DNA from: an uncultured bacterium
GTDB taxonomy: Bacteria; Cyanobacteriota; Vampirovibrionia; Gastranaerophilales; Gastranaerophilaceae
NCBI GenBank assembly: GCA_949288725.1
Contig: CASELF010000075.1
Coordinates: forward strand, 36,965 to 100,964
Reading direction: 5' to 3'
Length of the DNA: 64,000 nt
Position numbers and translations under genes: made by a program. Positions 7,759 through 15,495 of this stretch are shown here, one piece after another (positions within the stretch are counted from its first letter, which is position 1; every line of letters starts with the position of its first letter). The notes under the pieces are model-generated. The model saw only the letters and a list, made by a program, of their open reading frames with translations, searched no databases and was not told where the DNA came from.

Positions 7759-10071
7759 ATGACAGGTGAAATTCAGACGAACTTATTTGAACTTCCCGAG
7801 CGCAAATTAAAATTAAAAAAGAGAGAAACGACATCTGAAGTGAATGAAACCTCAGAAGTTGTGAAGGATAAATATGCGGTTTGTCTGGTAAACATAAGGG
7901 GTTTAGGGGTAAAGACATTTAGTTATATAATTCCGCCCGAGATGAGTGACAAGATTAAAATAGGTCAGGTATTACTTGTTCCTTTTGGACGTCAGGGGTT
8001 AATAAATGCGTTTTGCGTGGGTTTTTCTAATTATCTTCCGCCGGAGATAAGGGCAAAGCGAATTTCTAAAATTCTTGATTTCACACCTTTATTTTCAGTT
8101 GAGTATTTAAAATTATTGGAATGGGTAGCGAATTATTATTGTGTAGACTTAGTGACGGTATTAAACACTGCAATCCCTTTAAAACTTATAGAAAAGTCAT
8201 TAAAAATCGAGCAGGCTGTAGAATTTGTCAAGTATGACGGCGCGACAAAACGTCAACTTGAGGTCTTAAAGTTGTTGGAAGAGTTGGGGAAAATGCCGTT
8301 AATCGAATTTGAGAAACGAGCAAAAACGACACGAGCAACCATAAAAAAATTAGCAGATGCAGGGTGTATAAAGATAACGGATGAACAAGTTTACAGAAAT
8401 CCGCTTGATATTTTAAATATAGATAAAAGGGAAGCACTTTTTGAACTTTCGCCAACACAGCAAAAAGTATATGAGGGAATATCCCAACGCATAAAAGATG
8501 AAAAATCACCGCAAATATTGCTTCATGGGGTGACTGCAAGCGGAAAAACGGAAGTATATTTCAAACTTATAGATGACACTATAAAAGCAGGGAAAAATGT
8601 TCTGTTTTTGGCGCCTGAAATTGCACTGGCATCACAATTAACCAAACGTTTAGCAAAAAAATTCGGAACAAAAGACGTTGCGATATGGCACAGTAGTATT
8701 TCAGAGGGTGAACGTTATGATGTTTGGCAAAAATTGTACAAAAATGAGATAAAAATTCTTGCAGGTGCAAGGTCTGCGGTTTTTGCACCGATACAAAATA
8801 TCGGTTTAATAATTATAGATGAAGAACACGAAGGCGCATATAAACAAACTTCTCCGGCACCTCGATATGATGCAAGACTTGTTGCAAGAAAACTTTCTGA
8901 ATTTAATTCTTGCCCGTTAATTTTAGGCTCTGCAACTCCTGATATTTCAAGTTATTACAGGGCGGTTAATACTAATAATCTTTTTGAAATGCTTCAAAGA
9001 TACAACAATGCAAAAGTTGCACCTGTTTCTGTTATAAATATGCAGGAATATGGGCGTGCGGCATATAAAGGTTTGATTTCCAAACCGCTTCAAACCGCAA
9101 TACAAGAAACACTGGATAAAAAACAACAGGTAATTTTGTTAATAAACCGCCGTGGATATTCAACATTTACACAATGTCAAGGCTGCGGTTATGTTATTGA
9201 ATGTCCGAATTGCGCGGTTCCAATGATCTGGCATGCTAAAGATAATATGCTAAAATGCCACTATTGCAACCATGTGGAGTATTTTCCCGATGTTTGTCCA
9301 AAATGCGGTTTTGAAGGCTTGAAAAATTCAGGTACTGGTACTCAAAAAATTGAACAATATATTAAAGATTTGTACCCTGAATATAATGTTGAGCGTATAG
9401 ATAGCGATGTTTTGGTTAGAAAAGGCGAACATATAAGACTTTTGGACAGATTTCAAAGGGGCGAAATCGATATCTTAATCGGTACACAAATGATTGCAAA
9501 AGGTTTGGATAACCCAAATGTTACTCTTGTTGGTGTGATTTCTGCTGATGCAAGTTTTAATTTGCCTGATTTTAGAGCATCTGAAAGAGGGTTTCAACTA
9601 TTGACCCAAGTCGCAGGTCGAGCAGGCAGAGGTGAATTTAAAGGAAGGGTTCTTTTCCAAACTTATAACCCTGATTATTACGCTTTGGAAAGCGCAAAAT
9701 CACAAAATTATTTTGAATTTTATCAAAAAGAAATTCAATCCCGTGAAGATTTTGATTATCCTCCGTTTAGCCAAATTATCAGACTAATTTTGACCTGTCC
9801 GAATAATTTTCGAGCAGAAAAAGCCGCTCAAGAAATTGTTCTGCGATTGTGCACTATGGTCGAAAAGTTCGGATTTGGCGAAAGACTCGATGTTTTGGGT
9901 CCTACCCCTTGCGTTATCGAAAAACTTAACGGAAGTTATCGCTTCCAAATTTTGATAAAAAATAAACTCGGTGAAAAAGGTCATCAATTCGTTTCCGGAT
10001 TTTTGGGCAAGGTTACTATCCCTAAAGATATAAAATTGACTATTGATGTCGATCCTTTAGGTATTTTGTAG
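7759..10071 (+). CDS. priA: Primosomal replication-restart helicase PriA
   Basis: PriA recognises stalled or repaired forks and reloads the replisome. The 770-residue protein shows the N-terminal 3'-end-binding domain (FSYIIPPEM, then VPFGRQG), a Walker A motif GVTASGKT at residues 257-264, the DEEH box, and the zinc-binding insertion with paired cysteines between about residues 474 and 514 (CQGCG, CPNC, CHYC, CPKC). The motifs GTQMIAKG and QVAGRAGRG complete the second motor lobe. The start ATG at 7759 has an AGAAGGT ribosome site. Length and motifs are complete. It converges on a small minus-strand gene. Confidence 0.97.
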   Translation: MTGEIQTNLFELPERKLKLKKRETTSEVNETSEVVKDKYAVCLVNIRGLGVKTFSYIIPPEMSDKIKIGQVLLVPFGRQGLINAFCVGFSNYLPPEIRAKRISKILDFTPLFSVEYLKLLEWVANYYCVDLVTVLNTAIPLKLIEKSLKIEQAVEFVKYDGATKRQLEVLKLLEELGKMPLIEFEKRAKTTRATIKKLADAGCIKITDEQVYRNPLDILNIDKREALFELSPTQQKVYEGISQRIKDEKSPQILLHGVTASGKTEVYFKLIDDTIKAGKNVLFLAPEIALASQLTKRLAKKFGTKDVAIWHSSISEGERYDVWQKLYKNEIKILAGARSAVFAPIQNIGLIIIDEEHEGAYKQTSPAPRYDARLVARKLSEFNSCPLILGSATPDISSYYRAVNTNNLFEMLQRYNNAKVAPVSVINMQEYGRAAYKGLISKPLQTAIQETLDKKQQVILLINRRGYSTFTQCQGCGYVIECPNCAVPMIWHAKDNMLKCHYCNHVEYFPDVCPKCGFEGLKNSGTGTQKIEQYIKDLYPEYNVERIDSDVLVRKGEHIRLLDRFQRGEIDILIGTQMIAKGLDNPNVTLVGVISADASFNLPDFRASERGFQLLTQVAGRAGRGEFKGRVLFQTYNPDYYALESAKSQNYFEFYQKEIQSREDFDYPPFSQIIRLILTCPNNFRAEKAAQEIVLRLCTMVEKFGFGERLDVLGPTPCVIEKLNGSYRFQILIKNKLGEKGHQFVSGFLGKVTIPKDIKLTIDVDPLGIL

Positions 10072-10079
10072 ATAGAATA

Positions 10080-10116
10080 GCGCAAAAATTCAATCCAGTG
10101 CATTGAATTTTTGCGC
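10080..10116. repeat. Perfect 15-bp hairpin at the priA 3' end
   Basis: GCGCAAAAATTCAAT (10080-10094) is exactly complementary to 10102-10116 across a 7-nt loop. It begins 8 nt after the priA stop and overlaps the last codons and stop of the convergent gene. No T-run follows on either strand, so a role as terminator or 3'-end stabiliser is inferred. Confidence 0.65.
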
Positions 10117-10323
10117 AAAGTTACTAAAATCTTTTTTCGTTTTTTCAATGTAATCTTTGAGTATTGCACCAAGATTTCCCATTTCTTTCGAGGGATTGTT
10201 GCAGATTTCCTGTTCAAGACAGTCGCAAAATATTGAAAAACTATCTTGGATAATTTCAAGTCTTGAAAGGTGAGAAGTCATGTTTTTTCGAAATTCTTCT
10301 TGGCTGATTTTCTTGTCTTGCAT
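10090..10323 (-). CDS. Small helical protein of unknown function
   Basis: I do not recognise this 77-residue protein. It is charged and predicted helical (EEFRKNMTSHLSRLEIIQ, then IEKTKKDFSNFAQKF), without signal peptide or membrane segment, and has two cysteines in the middle (CDCLEQEIC). The ATG at 10323 is preferred because an AAGAGAAA ribosome site precedes it; an in-frame ATG at 10347 exists. It is divergent from an AbrB/MazE-like gene about 100 nt away. That neighbour makes an antitoxin-related role conceivable but there is no sequence support for it. Confidence 0.55.
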   Translation of the reverse strand: MQDKKISQEEFRKNMTSHLSRLEIIQDSFSIFCDCLEQEICNNPSKEMGNLGAILKDYIEKTKKDFSNFAQKFNALD

Positions 10324-10426
10324 ATCATTTCTCTTTTTTAAGTACATTGTAATTACATTGTAAAGTATACAAGTAATTCCTTATTTTGTAAAGTAGATGT
10401 AATTACTAAATAATGGAAATGTAAAT

Positions 10427-10594
10427 ATGAAAAAGAATTTAATCAGAAGTGGAAATGGTTGGGCGATATTTATGCCGAAAACAATGTTAGAACTTCTAGA
10501 GATAAATCCAGAAGAAGATAAAGTTGAAATGGAAATAGAAGGAAAAGTTCTGAAAATTACTAAGATTAAAAATAAAGAAAGTGATGGAGATTAG
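10427..10594 (+). CDS. AbrB/MazE-like swapped-hairpin DNA-binding protein
   Basis: This 55-codon gene encodes a protein with the start typical of SpoVT/AbrB-MazE proteins: MKKNLIRSGNGWAIFMPKTM, then a helix LELLEINPEEDKVEMEIEG and a final strand. Such proteins form dimers that bind operator DNA and often serve as antitoxins. No MazF-, PemK- or PIN-type toxin lies beside it. Its TAG stop overlaps the stop of ogt on the other strand by 4 bp. The upstream region 10348-10426 carries two copies each of GTAATTAC and TTGTAAAGTA, which may be its operator. No clear ribosome site is seen. Confidence 0.7.
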   Translation: MKKNLIRSGNGWAIFMPKTMLELLEINPEEDKVEMEIEGKVLKITKIKNKESDGD

Positions 10595-11067
10595 TTACTG
10601 AACTTTCTTCTATTTACCCCCCCTCTCTCGAGGTTTAGGAGATATTGTTTTTTCTCAAGTCCGCCTGAGTAGCCTGTTAGGGTTTTGTTTTTGCCGATTA
10701 CTCTGTGGCATGGAATTAGTATCAGGATTTTATTTTTGTTGTTGGCATTGCCTACGGCTCTTGTTGCGTTGGGGTTGGAGATTAGGTTTGCTATATCGCT
10801 GTAGGTGGCAGTTTTGCCGTATTCGATTTTTAATAGTGCGTTGTAAACTGATTTTTGAAATTCTGTACCTTCTATGCAAAGCGGCAGGTCGAAGGTTTTT
10901 CGTTTTTGGGCAAAATATTCATCTAATTGTTTGATTGCGGAATTTATTAGGGGTGTTTTTTCTGTTTCGCAATTTAGATTATCGGCAAAGGATATGTTTG
11001 ATATTTTGCCGTTTTTTTCTGCTATGTATAGTGTTCCTATTGGTGAATTGTAATAATATTTTTTCAT
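10591..11067 (-). CDS. ogt: Methylated-DNA--protein-cysteine methyltransferase
   Basis: The protein removes alkyl groups from O6-alkylguanine (and O4-alkylthymine) in DNA by irreversible transfer to its own cysteine. The 158-residue product has the N-terminal RNase-H-like domain, the DNA-binding helix region (TATYSDIANLI, then ATRAVGNANN) and the active site PCHRVIG with acceptor Cys120. The motif GYSGGLEKKQYLL closes the domain. Its promoter region is shared with a divergent SGNH hydrolase only 39 nt away, through a palindromic ATTATATAAT that offers a TATAAT box on both strands. No obvious Shine-Dalgarno sequence precedes the start. Confidence 0.95.
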   Translation of the reverse strand: MKKYYYNSPIGTLYIAEKNGKISNISFADNLNCETEKTPLINSAIKQLDEYFAQKRKTFDLPLCIEGTEFQKSVYNALLKIEYGKTATYSDIANLISNPNATRAVGNANNKNKILILIPCHRVIGKNKTLTGYSGGLEKKQYLLNLERGGVNRRKFSN

Positions 11068-11070
11068 AGT

Positions 11071-11099
11071 TTGTTTATATTTTTAATCTATTATATAAT
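11071..11099 (+). promoter_or_regulatory. Promoter of the SGNH hydrolase (likely leaderless)
   Basis: TTGTTT at 11071-11076 and TATAAT at 11094-11099 are separated by 17 nt. The ATG at 11107 lies 7 nt after the -10 box, so the transcript would begin at or next to the start codon. Confidence 0.6.
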
Positions 11100-11106
11100 T
11101 AACTTG

Positions 11107-11730
11107 ATGAAAAAGATATTATGTTTTGGAGATTCAAATACATACGGATTTGTTCCGCAAAAGTGTAGTCGGTATTCTAAAAACGAGCGCTGGAGTGGAA
11201 TTTTAGCGGATTTGCTCGGGGATGAGTATGAGATTTTGGAAGAGGGAATGAACAATCGCACAGGGTTTTATAAAAATCCCGAAAGTGTTAAACATTGTGC
11301 TTTGGAGTATCTTCCTATATATTTGCAAAATCATAGAGATATTGATATTTGTATTCTTGCGGTTGGAACAAATGATGCACAATTTTTTTATGATTATGAT
11401 GAAAAAGTTGTTCGTGAAGGTTTGTTGGGCTTGATAAATTCAATTAGGGAAGCAAATTCTAAAACGAAGATTATTATTGTTCCGCCTGTCAAAATTAAGG
11501 CAAATATTTTGGACGGGATATTTTCAATGTATTTTAATTTGGAATCTGTTGAAAAAATTGAGAAAAGTTTTGGAATTTATAAGGAAGTTGCAAAAGCAAA
11601 CGGGTGTTATTATTTAGATTTTAATGAAGCAGTAAAACCGTCAGAACTTGACGGTTTGCATTACTCCAAAGACTCTCACAAGATTATTGCGTGCAAAGTT
11701 GCTGCATTTATTAAGTTGAACAATTTATAA
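11107..11730 (+). CDS. SGNH/GDSL-family hydrolase
   Basis: The 207-residue protein is a cytoplasmic-looking esterase/acyl-hydrolase of the SGNH fold; no signal peptide is present. Block I is FGDSNTYG with nucleophile Ser10, followed by the conserved Asn region GMNNRTG, block III VGTND, and block V DGLHYSKDSH with the catalytic Asp and His. These SGNH enzymes act on carbohydrate esters or lipids; the substrate here is unknown. The ATG at 11107 is used because the upstream in-frame start at 11071 falls within the promoter. Its stop is 1 nt from that of the convergent neighbour. Confidence 0.9.
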   Translation: MKKILCFGDSNTYGFVPQKCSRYSKNERWSGILADLLGDEYEILEEGMNNRTGFYKNPESVKHCALEYLPIYLQNHRDIDICILAVGTNDAQFFYDYDEKVVREGLLGLINSIREANSKTKIIIVPPVKIKANILDGIFSMYFNLESVEKIEKSFGIYKEVAKANGCYYLDFNEAVKPSELDGLHYSKDSHKIIACKVAAFIKLNNL

Positions 11731-11731
11731 A

Positions 11732-13105
11732 TTATTGGTTAAATCCTAAACCTTGAAAAGTTGAACTTTTGGGAATGAAGTTTGTATTGTTAATTTGTTC
11801 TTGGTTTTGAGGTGTTTGAGATTTTGCTTGGTGGTGGTATCTGTAACTTGTCCAAATTCTTGAAATCGCGCTTAGGGTAAAGCCCATTGCAACAAGACTG
11901 AATAAGAACGGAACACCTGTTATTACTGATTTTTGTTTAATAAGTTTGCTTAATTCTTCATTTACGTTTGTGTTATTTTTTAGTGCAAGTTTTTCTGCGA
12001 TGTTTGGAAGATCTTTGCGAGATGGAACATTTGCGATAGAGCCGTCTGTATTTTTCTTGATTAAATCAGGGAATTGTCCGGTTTTTGCAAGGTATTTTTT
12101 AAATCCTGCATCAAGAATTGACGAACCGAATATGGTATATAGAACCACAAGCGGAACTCTTGTCCAAACTTCTAAAAAGTCGAGTTTGCCTCTATCTTTT
12201 GCAGCACTTGAGTAACCGAACAAACCAGTTATACAAGTTGCGGCAAGGAGTCCTTTGCTTAGTGCAAATTTTCCGTTGTTGTTTGTGAAATCAAATTTCA
12301 GATAATCTTTCAAAAATTCATCAACTTTTTTAGATTTAACTTTTAATGCTTTTGAAATATTGGCACCCGGTTCAAGTAGGATTTCAGAAAATTTTACTGC
12401 GGCTTTTGATTTATTTCCAAATGCAGCAAGTGCAAGACCGCTTAAAATGCTTGTTGCTGATACTATTCCAACTTTTGCTAAAACATTTTTAGAATGGGTT
12501 TCGACTCTTTTTTGTTGTTCGGGGTCAACTGTTTTTTCTTTGTTCAAATTGGCAACGTTATTAAAATCGCTTATTTTAAATACTTTTAGAGTGAATAAGT
12601 TTTTCGCAAATCCTAATCCGTATTCAAGTGCGGGAACTGTGATGCAACCTAATAAAATTCCTGCTTTTGTGGTGATTGCTCTATTTTTTAGTGCTTTATC
12701 AAGATTGGAATTTTTAATTTCATCAACACTGTTTGCAAGATTTTTTACAACTGTGTCTTTGATTTTTTTAGGTTGAACAGCTTTGAATAATTTGTTTCTG
12801 AAAAGATGTTCTCCAAAAAATGGCGCTGCAAAATAAAATATTCCTGATTCTATAAATTCAAGAAATGTAAATTCTGAAAAATCTACAAAACTTCTTGATA
12901 ATACGGCCTTTGGAAACCAATTTGTTAATGTTCCTTGTATAAATCTTGTGTGTGAAAGATTTTCTTGTGATTTTAAGAATTTATCTAAATATTTTGTACT
13001 TTTGCTAAATTCATTATTTACTGCGCCAAATGAGGTTTTATTCTGTTGTCTTTGTTTGTTAAAATATTCGTTATTTATATTTGTGTTTACTAAACTTGGT
13101 ATCAT
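11732..13105 (-). CDS. Multi-spanning membrane protein of unknown function
   Basis: I do not recognise a family for this 457-residue protein. It starts with a low-complexity Asn/Gln-rich stretch ending in KTSFGA and then has several hydrophobic segments: FIESGIFYFAAPFF, AGILLGCITVPALEYGLG, VSATSILSGLALAAFG, LLAATCITGLFG, VPLVVLYTIFG and VPFLFSLVAMGFTL. The C-terminus is polar, rich in Gln and Asn. A good ribosome site (AAAGGGAAAAC) precedes the ATG at 13105. The short N-terminal SFGA-type motif recalls those in other unknown proteins of the window. Function cannot be given. Confidence 0.8.
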   Translation of the reverse strand: MIPSLVNTNINNEYFNKQRQQNKTSFGAVNNEFSKSTKYLDKFLKSQENLSHTRFIQGTLTNWFPKAVLSRSFVDFSEFTFLEFIESGIFYFAAPFFGEHLFRNKLFKAVQPKKIKDTVVKNLANSVDEIKNSNLDKALKNRAITTKAGILLGCITVPALEYGLGFAKNLFTLKVFKISDFNNVANLNKEKTVDPEQQKRVETHSKNVLAKVGIVSATSILSGLALAAFGNKSKAAVKFSEILLEPGANISKALKVKSKKVDEFLKDYLKFDFTNNNGKFALSKGLLAATCITGLFGYSSAAKDRGKLDFLEVWTRVPLVVLYTIFGSSILDAGFKKYLAKTGQFPDLIKKNTDGSIANVPSRKDLPNIAEKLALKNNTNVNEELSKLIKQKSVITGVPFLFSLVAMGFTLSAISRIWTSYRYHHQAKSQTPQNQEQINNTNFIPKSSTFQGLGFNQ

Positions 13106-13142
13106 GTTTTCCCTTTTCTACAAAAATTAAAATCATACTAAA

Positions 13143-13168
13143 AAAGACCACCTGATCAGGTGGTCTTT
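13143..13168 (-). terminator. Palindromic terminator after the Met-rich small ORF
   Basis: AAAGACCACC and GGTGGTCTTT form a perfect palindrome across TGATCA. On the minus strand it is followed by two more T, making a five-T run. It ends the transcript of the 28-codon ORF before the next minus-strand gene. Confidence 0.8.
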
Positions 13169-13188
13169 AGAACTTTTTGCTAATTTAT

Positions 13189-13275
13189 CTATTGCATTCG
13201 CCCATAACAATGACCACCTAAATCTAGGCTTTGCATCATCATCATTTGCATCATCATTGCTACTGCGTTTTGCAT
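13189..13275 (-). CDS. 28-residue methionine-rich small protein
   Basis: This 28-codon ORF encodes a peptide with nine methionines, mostly in two runs (VAMMMQMMMMQ), followed by a LGGHCYGRM tail with His and Cys. An AAGGA ribosome site lies about 12 nt upstream of the ATG, and a strong terminator begins 21 nt after the stop, which makes a self-contained transcription unit. Met, His and Cys could bind copper or another soft metal, but that is inference. No family is recognised. A sequence-composition accident cannot be excluded. Confidence 0.5.
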   Translation of the reverse strand: MQNAVAMMMQMMMMQSLDLGGHCYGRMQ

Positions 13276-13365
13276 TAAAAAATTTTTTCCTTTTTTATTA
13301 ACTACAAAATTATGCTACTATAATAGCAAAATCTTGTCAACATAAAAAATATTTTGACACTAAAG

Positions 13366-13662
13366 TTATGAACTCATCAAAACTTCAACCATTTTAAATC
13401 CTTTTGAAGTCAATCTGTAACCTGTATCAACGATACTGTAATTGCCATCAACAGAATTTACAAAACCAAAAGGGAATTTTGAATAAATAGATTCAATCAA
13501 ACCTTCATCACCCAAGATTAAGATATGTCCCATAAACTTACGTTCCATCTCTTTTCCTTTAACATTAAGAAGTGACATAAGCGTGTGTGAATTTATTAAG
13601 TAATCATCATACTTAACCATTGTTATCAAAATTTCTTTTACGAATGCTGAATCTAATCTCAT
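13366..13662 (-). CDS. DUF2513-like protein
   Basis: The 98-residue protein matches the pattern of DUF2513-type proteins: a start MRLDSAFVKEIL, a central GHILILGDEGLIES and a terminal RLTSKGFKMVEVL. These resemble a winged-helix fold in which the last segment is the wing and helix, but the role is not known. The ATG at 13662 is used because the longer frame to 13959 overlaps the divergent gene and encodes unconvincing sequence. A GAGAGAAG ribosome site lies about 12 nt upstream. Confidence 0.7.
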   Translation of the reverse strand: MRLDSAFVKEILITMVKYDDYLINSHTLMSLLNVKGKEMERKFMGHILILGDEGLIESIYSKFPFGFVNSVDGNYSIVDTGYRLTSKGFKMVEVLMSS

Positions 13663-13903
13663 ATAAAAAAATACTTCTCTCTTTCTTTTAAATATAACAC
13701 CTCCGGATATTTTATGCAAGTGTACAGATATTAAATGTATGGAGATAATCAGAAATATATTAAATTTTGTAAAACTTTTGCGACTAAAGTAGCAAAATAA
13801 TCCATTTAGACGAGTTAAAATGTTGTCACACATCTTATAATATAAAAGATGTAATAAACACGGAGATTGGGGTTCTTTGCCCCAACAGTGAAGGGTTAGA
13901 ACT

Positions 13904-14296
13904 ATGGTCGATAACAGATCCGCAGGGTTCTTCGGTATTGGTGGTGCTTTTAATTTCAAAAGCGGAGATATATCAGGAACAGCAGCAAAGTTAACAGATG
14001 AAAAGATGGGTCAAGGCGGCGAGTACTTCTCACAACGAGGAAACGAGGAAGAAGCACCGGCACCAACTAATCCTTATGTCGATCAAAGTGCGGTTTTAAA
14101 AGCCACATTAAATTCTCTTGCAATGATGAATGTTGCAAATGTTCTAAGTTCACAAAGACGCAAACCTGTTTTGGAAGAAGAAGATAAAATAACCGAAGAT
14201 TTGAAAGAAATCTTGCGTGTTAAACGTCTGCAAAATAAAAATAAACATCATCATGATGAAGCCGAAGATGAAGAAACCAGTGATAAGGAAAGTTAG
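13904..14296 (+). CDS. Hydrophilic protein of unknown function
   Basis: The 130-residue product is not recognised. It opens with a Gly/Phe-rich segment (GFFGIGGAFNFKSGD), has a helical middle (AVLKATLNSLAMMNVANVL) and ends in a strongly charged tail with HHHDEAEDEE. No signal peptide or membrane segment is visible. The ATG at 13904 is preceded by GAAGGGTTAG. A TTGGGG/CCCCAA hairpin sits in the leader shortly before the ribosome site and could modulate translation. The gene is probably real because of its clean start, but its role is unknown. Confidence 0.65.
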   Translation: MVDNRSAGFFGIGGAFNFKSGDISGTAAKLTDEKMGQGGEYFSQRGNEEEAPAPTNPYVDQSAVLKATLNSLAMMNVANVLSSQRRKPVLEEEDKITEDLKEILRVKRLQNKNKHHHDEAEDEETSDKES

Positions 14297-14351
14297 TTTC
14301 TTTTGGTTATTTAATTTACCCTTTTGTAATTGTTTAAATAATTTTGCGCAA

Positions 14352-14377
14352 TAAAAAAGGCACTACAAAATAGCGCC
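14352..14377 (-). terminator. Minus-strand terminator beyond the HD gene
   Basis: On the minus strand GGCGCTA pairs with TAGTGCC (one G-U) and is followed by six T. On the plus strand the same stem has an A-C mismatch and no T-run. The stretch 14400-14590 is AT-rich with repeated TTTTCCC-type motifs and no gene that I can see. Confidence 0.55.
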
Positions 14378-14595
14378 TGTAAAAAAGACTGATTATGATG
14401 GATGATTCGATTTTATTTTCCCCTTATAATTTTTTAAATTATCTTAATCTTTATTTTCCCCTGTGATTTTTATCCCCTGAAGTTTTTAGATTTTCCCATT
14501 TTCTTTTTCTTTAAATATCCCTTACATATATATAAACAATTTTGCAAAATGAAAATTGCCATATATAAAACATATATATTACAAAACTTAACAAT

Positions 14596-15375
14596 TTATT
14601 TTCTAGGAAGTTCGTTATTTCTTACAGCATCTAAAAGAGCCTTGTAAAGCATTGGATGAACCTTGCCATCTTGTACATCTTGAGCAATTATAGAAAGTGC
14701 TTTGTCTGATGAGAAGGCATTTTTATAACATCTTTTTTCAGTTAATGCAGAGTATTTATCTGCAAGATTAATTATTTGTAAACTTACGTTTTGTACAAAA
14801 TTTGTACCGTTTGGTGCTTTTTCATAATTCCCATGGTGTTGGCGAACAAGTTCACGAACATTTTCATTCACATTTGTATTTTTCAAAAGTTGATATCCAA
14901 GTTCTGTGTGCAAGTCCATAATTTTGTGTTCCGCATCAGTAAGTTTTCCATTCTTATTCAAAATTTCAGCAGGTATAAGAACTTTGCCAAAATCATGCAG
15001 GAATGCTCCGTCTTTTAAGTCTGCAATATTGATATCTTTAGTTAAAACTTTTGGCAGATGTTTATATATTGCGACTGCAACATTTTGAGTATCTTTGCAG
15101 TGGTTGTCTTTCATTTCCTGCAATTCTTTGATGTTTAACCTGATAGGAATCTTATTTTGAGCAAGTATATTTGTCACTTCAGGGTTTTGCGCAATAAGTT
15201 TACGGATTTCCGTTTCATTAAAAATTCGCTCAACAGAATTGTTTTGAAAAGTATCTTGAACAGGTCCCTGTTTAAAACTTACTTTTGAATATGGATTGTT
15301 ATGAATAGTAACAGGTGTTCTGCTAACTATATTCTTTGTATTGTTAATTCCGTAATCAAACCACACGAACTTCAC
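14596..15375 (-). CDS. HD-domain phosphohydrolase, degenerate HD-GYP type
   Basis: The 259-residue protein has an N-terminal region of about 85 unrelated residues and then an HD domain of the HD-GYP kind. Visible are H92, the HD pair H127-D128 within FLHDFGKVLIP, H156 in DLHTELG, H180-H181, and D206 in INLADKYSALT. HD-GYP proteins hydrolyse cyclic-di-GMP, but the signature after the two histidines is HHGNYEKAPNG instead of a GYP motif, so activity on c-di-GMP is doubtful. The start is the GTG at 15375, without a clear ribosome site. The N-terminus has a KVSFKQG motif like other unknown proteins here. Confidence 0.85.
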   Translation of the reverse strand: MKFVWFDYGINNTKNIVSRTPVTIHNNPYSKVSFKQGPVQDTFQNNSVERIFNETEIRKLIAQNPEVTNILAQNKIPIRLNIKELQEMKDNHCKDTQNVAVAIYKHLPKVLTKDINIADLKDGAFLHDFGKVLIPAEILNKNGKLTDAEHKIMDLHTELGYQLLKNTNVNENVRELVRQHHGNYEKAPNGTNFVQNVSLQIINLADKYSALTEKRCYKNAFSSDKALSIIAQDVQDGKVHPMLYKALLDAVRNNELPRK

Positions 15376-15495
15376 CCAACAAATTTTCTACACACTACAT
15401 ATATATAAAAAAAATTTAAACATAAAATTTGCCTGAAATTAAGAAAATATAAAAAAATCTTAATATATAAAAATTTGTGTTATATTAATGATGTT

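Noticed and set aside
13663..13959. Long N-terminal extension of the DUF2513-like protein
   Set aside because: It overlaps the divergent gene's start and encodes implausible sequence; the ATG at 13662 matches the family start.
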